A DNA stretch of 60,810 nt from Planctomycetaceae bacterium (GTDB lineage: Bacteria; Planctomycetota; Planctomycetia; Pirellulales; Pirellulaceae): NCBI GenBank assembly GCA_003233175.1, contig QIKY01000257.1:1-60810 (forward strand), read 5' to 3'. The notes beneath the pieces were generated by a model that saw only the letters and a program-made list of their open reading frames with translations, did no database searches and was not told the DNA's origin. Both the position numbers and the translations under genes were made by a program. This document shows, piece by piece, positions 45,501 through 51,739 of this stretch (position 1 is the stretch's first letter; each line of letters starts with the position of its first letter).

Positions 45501-46375
45501 AACCGCGAGATGATGAAAAAGAGGGCGAAGCACAATCGCCCAGCGGCAGCAAGCATGAGTCGGAAACAGAAGGCGCCACCGATGGCGACCGCAGCGGCGA
45601 TGGCGGTAAGGGCGGTGGTCAGAGTGGAAAACGCCCCGGAAACGATGGCGCCGGCGCCAACACGCCGGGCGACGCCGGCGCAGGCGCCGCACAACAACCC
45701 GGCCAAGGTGAAACGTCGTCCAAGGGCGGGCAAGATAAAAAATCAGACGGTCCCACCGGGCAAACAGGCCAGGAGAAAGGGGCCGGCAGTCGGCAATCGC
45801 CGGCTTCGGGCGAGCAAGCAGGCCAGGGCCAACCCTCAAAAGGATCGAAAGACCCGGCGGCGGAACAATCGCGGTCGCAAAACCCTGGTCAGGGAAACGG
45901 GCGGCCGGGCGAAGGCGGCGGGGCGGCGGGGAATCAGCCTCAAAACGACGCCAAGCGGCCGCAAAAAAACACACCAGCGCAGCGCGATAAAATCAACCTG
46001 GACTACGCCCGCCGCGCCACCGATATGGCGCTCGAAATGTTGGAAGATCAAAAAGACAAGCCCGACGAAAAAATGCTGGATCGCCTGGGTTGGACCAAGG
46101 ACGACTTGGCCAAATTTCTGCGGCGGTGGCGCTCGCTGAAAAGCGAAGCACGGCAAGACACTCCCGCCGGCAACACCGCGCGACAACGCCTGGACGACCA
46201 ACTTCGCGGCCTTGGCTTGCGTTCCGACGCCGCCGTTGAACGCCGCGCCGGCCGTCTGAAAAACGACGACTTCCGAGAGCTGAGCAACGAAGGTTATCGC
46301 AGCCAGCCGCCGGCTTCGTATCTAGAACAATACGAAGCCTTCAAACGCGCCGCGGCGCGTTTGCAAACACCCTGA
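42539..46375 (+). CDS. DUF4175-like giant membrane protein with long disordered region
   Basis: 1278 residues. A proline-rich start (SVVPPPPPPPPPAFEAPP) is followed by two membrane helices (FVDLVSGLLTLLACSLVYLL and FVAFAGLLVGGGYYFLF), a third helix near 170-190, and beta-sandwich-like extracellular repeats to about 550 (VRIESVTPGAAEIFLENH, GIDPDFGLREMNLRMVSGG). Then about 580 residues are almost only Gly, Ser, Glu, Lys, Gln and Pro. The C-terminus regains structure (LDYARRATDMALEMLEDQKD, LGWTKDDLAKFLRRWRSLKS). It resembles DUF4175-type planctomycete proteins. The function is unknown; the disordered part may span the periplasm. Confidence 0.8.
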   Translation: MPASSVVPPPPPPPPPAFEAPPRQYAHTVDDQLRRAARQVKFVDLVSGLLTLLACSLVYLLLLAVVDHWIVGLNAPLRFVAFAGLLVGGGYYFLFRIGPLLLRRVNPEYAARAVEEVQPSLKNSLINFLQLRGERGAIREAVLFAIERRAAEDISHISVETTIDRSKIVRLGCVLIGIFLMVAVYKVASPKDPFRSAARVLAPWARINRPTRVRIESVTPGAAEIFLENHLQITVRLRGLAKGETPVLLYSTADAQIVDREITLHEQSEPSALGGAVFTASAPGGEIGALQDFTYRVRAGDAESESYAVRTINAPTIRVERVAYEYPAYTKLPPRVAEGGELSAVEGTIAVIHARANQTIKSATLEFDAHVDSNNLRASQRLKISDRIATGRVRLLLKNDHKTPAHRSYQLRFVAASGHRNEHPLLHQIDVTPDFSPEVEILQPRQAEIDLPINGRQIIEVRGIDPDFGLREMNLRMVSGGRELLAKQLHFSPEGQSGAVTTRFVFRPQAYRLRVGDQVVFWAVAADNREDAQGSPTPNRAKTRNYRISIVAADPTAANASNSGRPSENDPENSDPAQTENAQTENAETENGSSGQQPSGEEQSKRGEKDKEDGESKDASKGSESEKGDSEKGESASKEPVAEESGGNNSDSKSGESEQNPAEAGEKGSKQGEQGSQGEPQEPGGEQGGGGEGMQGEAGDPNAAAEQSGADGKGGASAASQPEGDSKSGSQGSSGQSSSDASNRGNGKASGSDASGNKGGSGQEGGAKQSAGGSNGGNPEPGERLSPDGEQDGDVFEQLQKYIKDRQDDSTSAGARKQPAEGQESGSKKSADQTPSEQTPSEDAESREGDSEKSGEQSGEENASEGKTAEGKSAEGKAGSPNEAAPQKQGGEKGGSGSQGGKKPEEKGSPQDPQGAENKAGDKGEPNEPKGRAGKEASSENTEGASGAGKKDQQGEQAESGEHAAKNQPGAPEAQEQTRGKPKSGDGQPRDDEKEGEAQSPSGSKHESETEGATDGDRSGDGGKGGGQSGKRPGNDGAGANTPGDAGAGAAQQPGQGETSSKGGQDKKSDGPTGQTGQEKGAGSRQSPASGEQAGQGQPSKGSKDPAAEQSRSQNPGQGNGRPGEGGGAAGNQPQNDAKRPQKNTPAQRDKINLDYARRATDMALEMLEDQKDKPDEKMLDRLGWTKDDLAKFLRRWRSLKSEARQDTPAGNTARQRLDDQLRGLGLRSDAAVERRAGRLKNDDFRELSNEGYRSQPPASYLEQYEAFKRAAARLQTP

Positions 46376-46437
46376 AGGAACCTGCCGACTTCGCGGGAAT
46401 CGCATCTTCACCGTTTGCATAGAATACCGAATTGCGG

Positions 46438-46767
46438 CTAATCTTGTCTTCGGTCAACCTCGTCGATATCCGTCCCTGACATGAACTGGCGAGCTCCGTG
46501 ACGAATCGTGAGGATGAAAACCATTTCGTCCCGGACGACGTACAGAATGCGGTACTGCCCAAAGAGCAAATGGCGAACATCGCCACGGGTAAACTCGTTT
46601 TCGGGGGCCATTCCGAACGAAGTCGCCGTCGTGCGTAAAACACGGAGCTTCGCGTGAAGTTTTCGACGCCATTTGGTCGCCGCTGCCGGAGAGTCTTGCT
46701 GGATATATTTCACGATGTCGTGAATATCGTTCCGGGCGCGATTTGAGAACTCAATCGTGAACGCCAT
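46438..46767 (-). CDS. ParE/RelE-type toxin
   Basis: 109 residues, ParE-RelE fold. FTIEFSNRARNDIHDIVKYI is the N-terminal helix pair of ParE. FGMAPENEFTRGDVRHLLFG, QYRILYVVRDEMVFILTIRH and GARQF form the C-terminal strands. ParE-like proteins poison gyrase, RelE-like ones cut mRNA on the ribosome. The ATG overlaps the antitoxin gene by 17 bases, the usual antitoxin-first order. Confidence 0.88.
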   Translation of the reverse strand: MAFTIEFSNRARNDIHDIVKYIQQDSPAAATKWRRKLHAKLRVLRTTATSFGMAPENEFTRGDVRHLLFGQYRILYVVRDEMVFILTIRHGARQFMSGTDIDEVDRRQD

Positions 46768-47002
46768 GCTTGTCGTCGAGTTCCTGAAAAATGGCGTCCA
46801 TCGAATGAGTGTGGCCGGCTTCCACGTCTTGGAGTCCCTGTTCGACTGCCGCTACGGATTTCTGCATTTCATCCTCGCTACCGCCGCCCATCATTTCGCG
46901 ATACCGGTCAGCCGTCATCAGGACATAAGACGCTCCACGCACGAAACCGTGGCCTTGTTGCAGCGCATGCTGCTGTTCGGCGGTGAGGTCTGGTTGGTTC
47001 AT
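46751..47002 (-). CDS. Antitoxin of the ParE-type toxin
   Basis: 83 residues, acidic. The segment FVRGASYVLMTADRYREMMG has the pattern of Phd/YefM-type antitoxins, followed by a helical toxin-binding tail (DEMQKSVAAVEQGLQDVEAG, DAIFQELDDKHGVHD). It is the first gene of the pair and would autoregulate through its N-terminus. The start is ATG 47002; the long upstream in-frame extension to 47557 runs antisense to the next gene and is rejected. Confidence 0.82.
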   Translation of the reverse strand: MNQPDLTAEQQHALQQGHGFVRGASYVLMTADRYREMMGGGSEDEMQKSVAAVEQGLQDVEAGHTHSMDAIFQELDDKHGVHD

Positions 47003-47225
47003 GCCAACATTATAGCACGATAAGCCCGGAGGGCGAATATTGTCGCGGACAATACAAGGCCTTGGCATTGTTTCGAGACGATGTAAAATCCGGCTGGTTG
47101 ACCGTTTCTTTTTCCGGCGGCTATACTCAACGCGGTTTCCCGAGGAGTTTTGCCAGGCCAAATTTTGCTGATTCGGCATCCGGGAAACGAAAACCTGGCG
47201 TCTCGCTTCACTCTCCGCGAATGGT

Positions 47226-48425
47226 ATGAAAACCGAATTCAAATACGGCGCCGACGCCACGCTATCGCTAGAATTTCCAGATGGCACGCAGTTGATCGAG
47301 TGTTTGGCGCCGCGTGGCGGTTCGTTGGCGGAGCCCGGCAACGCCGTGTTGGAGGCGTTTGAATCGCCTCTGGATTTACCGCCTTTGTCGGCAGCGGTGT
47401 TGCCCAGCGATGTGGTCGCGGTGGCGGTGGAGGAAGGTCTGCCGCAGGCGGCGGAAGTTGCCGCCGGTGTTGCGCGGGCGGTGTTGGCGTGTGGCGTGCG
47501 GGCGGAATCGATCAGTGTTTTGTTAGCCCAGAACGACGCCAGTCTGGCCCCCGTCATTTGTGAACTGGCGGGTGAAGCGGCGATTGAGGTGGTCGTTCAC
47601 GATCCTCACGACCGGCGGCATTTGGCGTACTTGGCGGTTTCTCGCGATGACCGTCCGATCTATGTGAACCGGCGTTTGTGCGACGCCGACGTGGTCTTGC
47701 CGCTGACGCAATTGCAAATCGCTCCGGCCGAGGAGCGTCCCGATATATTCCGCAGTTTTTTCCCCGCCTTTACCGACGATGAAACGCAATCTCGTTTACG
47801 CCAAGCGGACGCCGCGGCAGGCGGGGAAGCCGTCAGTCCGGCCGAGGAAGCCGCCGAACTGTTGGGGGTTTTGTTCGCCACCGCGATCGTTCCAGGCGAG
47901 AAGGGCGGCATTTTGCGCGTCATGACCGGCGCCAGCCGATCGATCCAAGAGCAAGGCCAAAAAATTTGCCAAGACGCCTGGACCTGGGAAGTTCCCCAGC
48001 GTTCGTCACTGGTTGTGGGCGCGCTGAGCGGCGGCGCTGAATCGCAAACGTGGGAGAACTTCGGCCGCGTGTTGCGAACGGCGGCGAGCTTGGTGGAGAG
48101 CGGCGGCGCGATTGTCGTGTGCAGCGAACTGGCCGCGCCGCCAACCGACGATCTCACCTGGCTGGCTGAAGGAGAAGAAACAGCGGCGATTCGTCGCGAA
48201 CTGGAGCAACAACAAAACGCCGAAGCCGCCGTGTCGCTTTTATTGGCCGACATCGAAGAGAGCCACGTTTATTTGCTCAGCGGCTTGGCGCCCGATTTCG
48301 TCGAGGCATTGGGCATGACGCCCGTGCAAGATGCGGGGGAAATTTCCCGGCTGAGCAGCCACTTTGAATCATGCATTTTGTTGGCCAACGCACAACACAT
48401 TTTCCCGAAATTGATGCAGCCATGA
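47226..48425 (+). CDS. LarA-like (DUF2088) lactate-racemase-family protein
   Basis: 399 residues. The N-terminal domain (MKTEFKYGADATLSLEFPDG, then VVAVAVEEGLPQAAEVAAGV) and HDPHDRRHLAYLAVSRDDRP match the LarA/DUF2088 fold, whose founding member uses a nickel-pincer nucleotide. Many homologues are of unknown substrate. I do not see the nickel-pincer synthesis genes (larB, larC, larE) nearby. Its stop overlaps the next ATG (ATGA), coupling it to a YgfZ-like gene. Confidence 0.8.
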   Translation: MKTEFKYGADATLSLEFPDGTQLIECLAPRGGSLAEPGNAVLEAFESPLDLPPLSAAVLPSDVVAVAVEEGLPQAAEVAAGVARAVLACGVRAESISVLLAQNDASLAPVICELAGEAAIEVVVHDPHDRRHLAYLAVSRDDRPIYVNRRLCDADVVLPLTQLQIAPAEERPDIFRSFFPAFTDDETQSRLRQADAAAGGEAVSPAEEAAELLGVLFATAIVPGEKGGILRVMTGASRSIQEQGQKICQDAWTWEVPQRSSLVVGALSGGAESQTWENFGRVLRTAASLVESGGAIVVCSELAAPPTDDLTWLAEGEETAAIRRELEQQQNAEAAVSLLLADIEESHVYLLSGLAPDFVEALGMTPVQDAGEISRLSSHFESCILLANAQHIFPKLMQP

Positions 48426-49447
48426 ACACCGCCGACGCCCACCGCAACTCGCCGCCGCTGGAAGAACAATACGCCGCGCTCACGGAGCAGGTCGGCTGGG
48501 TCGATCTTTCCCAGCGGACAAGAATTCGGATCAGCGGGGCCGACCACGTGCGTTTTCTTCACGGCTTTTGCACGGGTGATATTCAAAAACTCACCACCGG
48601 CGGCGGTTGCGAAGCGCTGCTCTTGGATGTCAAAGGCCGCCTGTTGGGCCACGTGTTTATCTTCCGCCAAGACGACGCCTTGCTGCTGGAAACATCCGCC
48701 GGGCAGGCGGAGCGCATCATAACGCACCTCGACCGTTACGTAATCACGGACGACGTCGGCTTTCAAGATCTCGCCAATACGCACGCCGAATTTTTACTAG
48801 CCGGCGATAAAGCGCCCGCTGTTTTGCAAACACTCTTCGACCAGACGCCGCCGGCGGAGAACCTTTCGGGAAACAACTGCTCCAGCGCGGGCCTCGATAT
48901 TTTCGTCTTGAAGACGCCGCTGGCCGGCGAAAACTGTTTCCAGTTGCTTTGCCCCGCCGAACAAGCCGCCGCGCTTCGCGAATTGCTTACAGGCGCGGGC
49001 GCCCAGCAATGCGACGCCCAGCAATGCGACGCCACGGTGCTCGACTGCCTGCGCATTGAAGCGGGCATTCCCGAATACGGGGTAGATATTTCCGACGAGA
49101 ACCTGCCGCAGGAAATCGGCCGCGATACGCAAGCCATTAGTTTCACCAAGGGCTGTTATTTGGGGCAAGAGACCGTCGCCCGCATCGACGCCTTGGGGCA
49201 TGTCAATAAACAGCTTGTCGGCTTAAATTTTGATCTGTCCCAACCGCCGCCGGCGGGAACCACCTTGTTCGCCGACGCCGCGGAAGTGGGCGCCGTCACG
49301 AGCGCCGCCTATTCGCCGCGATGCAATGGCGTGGTCGCATTGGCCATGGTTCGCAGCAGCCATTGCCAACCTGGGCGCCAGCTTACCGCCGAGAACGGCG
49401 CGGCGAAAATTGGAACGGCGAAAATCGTCTCCCTGCCGATGCGTTGA
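48422..49447 (+). CDS. ygfZ: YgfZ/GcvT-type folate-binding protein
   Basis: 341 residues. The aminomethyltransferase fold begins LSQRTRIRISGADHVRFLHG, and SFTKGCYLGQETVARIDALG carries the KGCYxGQE motif diagnostic of YgfZ. YgfZ uses tetrahydrofolate to support iron-sulfur cluster enzymes. An octad DAQQCDAQQCDA (around residue 200) reflects a short tandem DNA repeat. Coupled by ATGA overlap to the LarA-like gene. Confidence 0.92.
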   Translation: MNTADAHRNSPPLEEQYAALTEQVGWVDLSQRTRIRISGADHVRFLHGFCTGDIQKLTTGGGCEALLLDVKGRLLGHVFIFRQDDALLLETSAGQAERIITHLDRYVITDDVGFQDLANTHAEFLLAGDKAPAVLQTLFDQTPPAENLSGNNCSSAGLDIFVLKTPLAGENCFQLLCPAEQAAALRELLTGAGAQQCDAQQCDATVLDCLRIEAGIPEYGVDISDENLPQEIGRDTQAISFTKGCYLGQETVARIDALGHVNKQLVGLNFDLSQPPPAGTTLFADAAEVGAVTSAAYSPRCNGVVALAMVRSSHCQPGRQLTAENGAAKIGTAKIVSLPMR

Positions 49448-49489
49448 GGGAATCGCTCACTCACTCATTGGGTAATTGGTCGGTGGACG

Positions 49490-51133
49490 CTACGGCACCG
49501 AGAAAAAGCCGCCGCCAAAACCACCACCGCCAAATCCACCGCCGCCAAAACCACCACCGCTTTCGCTCACCAGTGGATCTCCCGTTTTGACCCGCCGTAT
49601 CACCTCTTCGATGGCGTCGTGGGCGGACCGCGTTTGACGGATGATCAGCACCGCCCGCAAGCCCGCTACTTGCAGGATGTCCGCCGTATCTTCATTGGTG
49701 GCGACCGACTGCTTGGGGGCGGCGTACAACTCCGGCGGCGAGGCGGCCAGAATGATCTCGCCGATGGCCTCTGGATGGGTTTTGCTTTTCCAGGATTCGG
49801 GCTGCACCAGTTGCGGCAAAAGCGTTTCCAAACTTTCCGCCACGTTGGCATGCAAACGATAGTAAACCCGGCTGATCTTATTCTGGGCGTCGGCCACGTT
49901 TTTTCGCACTCTGGTCGACCGCAACGCGGTGCGGTACGTTTCCAACAAATTCAACAATTCCGTGAGCACGTCTTCCGTATTGGACACGACCAAAATTCCC
50001 GGCCGCGCGGCCGAGATAGCGCCACTGCCGCCCACGATATCCCACGAATCGCTGGCCGTTTGCGAGAGGATCGCATTGATGAGCGCGTCCGACTCCGCTG
50101 CGTCGCGGCACAAATCCCGCACATCGTAGACAGCCGTTTTGGGAAGACTTTCGGCTTCTTCGGCGGTCGTGATCCAGAGTACGCCGTCTTGGAGGAGCCA
50201 GGTGAGGTCGAGGTCGAGCATCATGGCCTGCAAAACGGTTTTCAATTTGCGATTGGTCAGTTTGAGCGTCATCGGTTCGCGGAGGCGAGTGCCTTGGTCG
50301 TGTAGCGCGGGCAGATCGAGACGGATGCTTATTTTCGTCTGGTTTGCCCCGGTCAAATTTGATAGTTCCGCGACGGCCACCGTCAACGGAGTATTCTGGA
50401 AGTCGACGCTGACGTTCTCTTCCAACCGCCTGCGAATCGCGATGTGTTGCGGCGGATCGAAGATAAACGTCTGCCGCGCGGGTTTGCGAATCGCGGCCAA
50501 CAGCCCCTGGATTTCACGCTGTACGCGGTCATTCTGGCTGACAAACATAATATCGCCCAAGAAGCTCAATGCGCCCGGTCCGCCGACTTCGTCCCACTGG
50601 TCGGGATGAATCGTGCTTTCAATCACTTCGCTGAGCGTTTCCAGTTCGTAACCGGCGTCGAGTAAATCGGCCATGTTGTAGGGCAGGGTCTTCCGCCGTT
50701 TTTCGGCCATGTCCACGGAGGTGATATGCAAGATGTCGTCCTCGAAATACCAGTCCAGGTCGTGCGAACGCAGCCGATTCAGCAGCATGTAAATCGGGGC
50801 GTTATTCAGGCGGTCGGAGATCGGGTCGCTTTGCAACACGCCGATATCGGAAAGTGCGTTGTCGTCGGTCAAGACCACCAACTTGCGTTCGGTTCGCAGC
50901 CACTGGAACACTTCGCGCAGCGACGAATCAGAAAGATCGACGGTCGCCAAGGCGGCCAGCGCCGGCGGCATGAAGGCGGCGGGGTCAATTGTTTTTGGCT
51001 CATCAACGATTTTGGGCAGCGCCGCCGCTTTCGACGATGGCGCGGCCGTGTTTTGCGCGTGGACTGGAAGCGTTATCGCGATACCCGCCAACATCGCCAA
51101 CGCACTAACAAAACCTGCTCTTGGACAAGTCAT
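49490..51133 (-). CDS. Exported protein with two secretin/STN-type repeats
   Basis: 547 residues from the ATG (MTCPRAG) preceded by GGGGAA. Signal peptide VSALAMLAGIAITLPVHAQ. Two tandem units follow. Each has an STN/secretin N-domain-like part (VDLSDSSLREVFQWLRTERK; VDFQNTPLTVAVAELSNLTG) and then a region with the motif DQWDEVGGPGAL or DSWDIVGGSGAI and an LVVSNTEDV-type strand. The C-terminus is a Gly/Phe repeat (GGGFGGGGFGGGGFGGG). No beta-barrel secretin domain is present. It is divergent from the BlaI/M56 operon and shares its control region, so it is a likely member of the same system. Confidence 0.8.
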   Translation of the reverse strand: MTCPRAGFVSALAMLAGIAITLPVHAQNTAAPSSKAAALPKIVDEPKTIDPAAFMPPALAALATVDLSDSSLREVFQWLRTERKLVVLTDDNALSDIGVLQSDPISDRLNNAPIYMLLNRLRSHDLDWYFEDDILHITSVDMAEKRRKTLPYNMADLLDAGYELETLSEVIESTIHPDQWDEVGGPGALSFLGDIMFVSQNDRVQREIQGLLAAIRKPARQTFIFDPPQHIAIRRRLEENVSVDFQNTPLTVAVAELSNLTGANQTKISIRLDLPALHDQGTRLREPMTLKLTNRKLKTVLQAMMLDLDLTWLLQDGVLWITTAEEAESLPKTAVYDVRDLCRDAAESDALINAILSQTASDSWDIVGGSGAISAARPGILVVSNTEDVLTELLNLLETYRTALRSTRVRKNVADAQNKISRVYYRLHANVAESLETLLPQLVQPESWKSKTHPEAIGEIILAASPPELYAAPKQSVATNEDTADILQVAGLRAVLIIRQTRSAHDAIEEVIRRVKTGDPLVSESGGGFGGGGFGGGGFGGGFFSVP

Positions 51134-51275
51134 GACACATTCCCCGGTTGAAAACCTTCGCCCCTGAAGATTCCAGCAATTTCGAAACGCCGCTGCTGGA
51201 AACCTCATTTTATCCGCCTCGCTCCAATACTCCTAATTTGCAGGAAGTTTCCGCGCGAACCGGGAAAAATCGCGG

Positions 51276-51316
51276 TTGACGCCGTTTACAAATGTAAATA
51301 CATTTACGTCTGTAAA
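51276..51316 (+). promoter_or_regulatory. Promoter with two BlaI-type operators
   Basis: TTGACG (51276) and TACATT (51299) are spaced by 17 bases. TTTACAAATGTAAA (51285-51298) fills the spacer and TTTACGTCTGTAAA (51303-51316) covers the start-site region. Both have the form TTTAC-N4-GTAAA, centres 18 bp apart, like the TACA/TGTA dyads of BlaI/MecI operators. Confidence 0.85.
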
Positions 51317-51358
51317 CGATTGATGTCTGGGAACGCGTGTGTGAATGGAGGCTGTGTG

Positions 51359-51739
51359 TTGTCGAACAAACCGAATATTTCCGATGCCGAATGGCAGGTC
51401 ATGCATGTTATTTGGGAGCGGCAGCCGGTAACGGCGCAGGCGATTATCGCGGCGCTCGACGAGCAGGTTGATTGGTCGGGAGCGACGATCAAAACGATGC
51501 TGCATCGGCTGGTCAAAAAGAAAGTGCTACGGTACCAGCGGGAGGGGAATCGGTATTTGTATCGCGCTCGGGTGGAGCGCTCGGAGAGCCTGCGGCAAGA
51601 AAGCCAATCGTTTTTAGACCGCGTGTTTGGCGGTGAGGCCGCGCCGCTGTTGGCCCACTTTGTGCAGAGCGGCGACCTCACCGAAGCCGAAATCGAAACA
51701 CTGCGAAAACTTCTCGAACAGGCGGGGGGCGATTCCTAA
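51359..51739 (+). CDS. BlaI/MecI/CopY-family repressor
   Basis: 126 residues. SNKPNISDAEWQVMHVIWER, then the winged helix (VDWSGATIKTMLHRLVKKKV, LRYQREGNRYLYRARV) and the dimerisation tail are those of BlaI/MecI. The TTG 51359 start has GGAGG at the right distance; a GTG three bases earlier is an alternative. Its stop overlaps the ATG of the M56 gene (TAATG). In known systems the partner protease triggers cleavage of the repressor; the cognate operators lie in its own promoter region. Confidence 0.93.
   Translation: MSNKPNISDAEWQVMHVIWERQPVTAQAIIAALDEQVDWSGATIKTMLHRLVKKKVLRYQREGNRYLYRARVERSESLRQESQSFLDRVFGGEAAPLLAHFVQSGDLTEAEIETLRKLLEQAGGDS

Noticed and set aside
44331..45974. A 547-residue minus-strand frame and a parallel plus frame over the low-complexity region
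   Set aside because: They mirror the repetitive GC-rich DNA of the 1278-residue protein; no domain and no start context.
47003..47557. Long N-terminal extension of the antitoxin gene
   Set aside because: It runs antisense through the intergenic region and into the LarA-like gene; ATG 47002 begins the antitoxin-like sequence.
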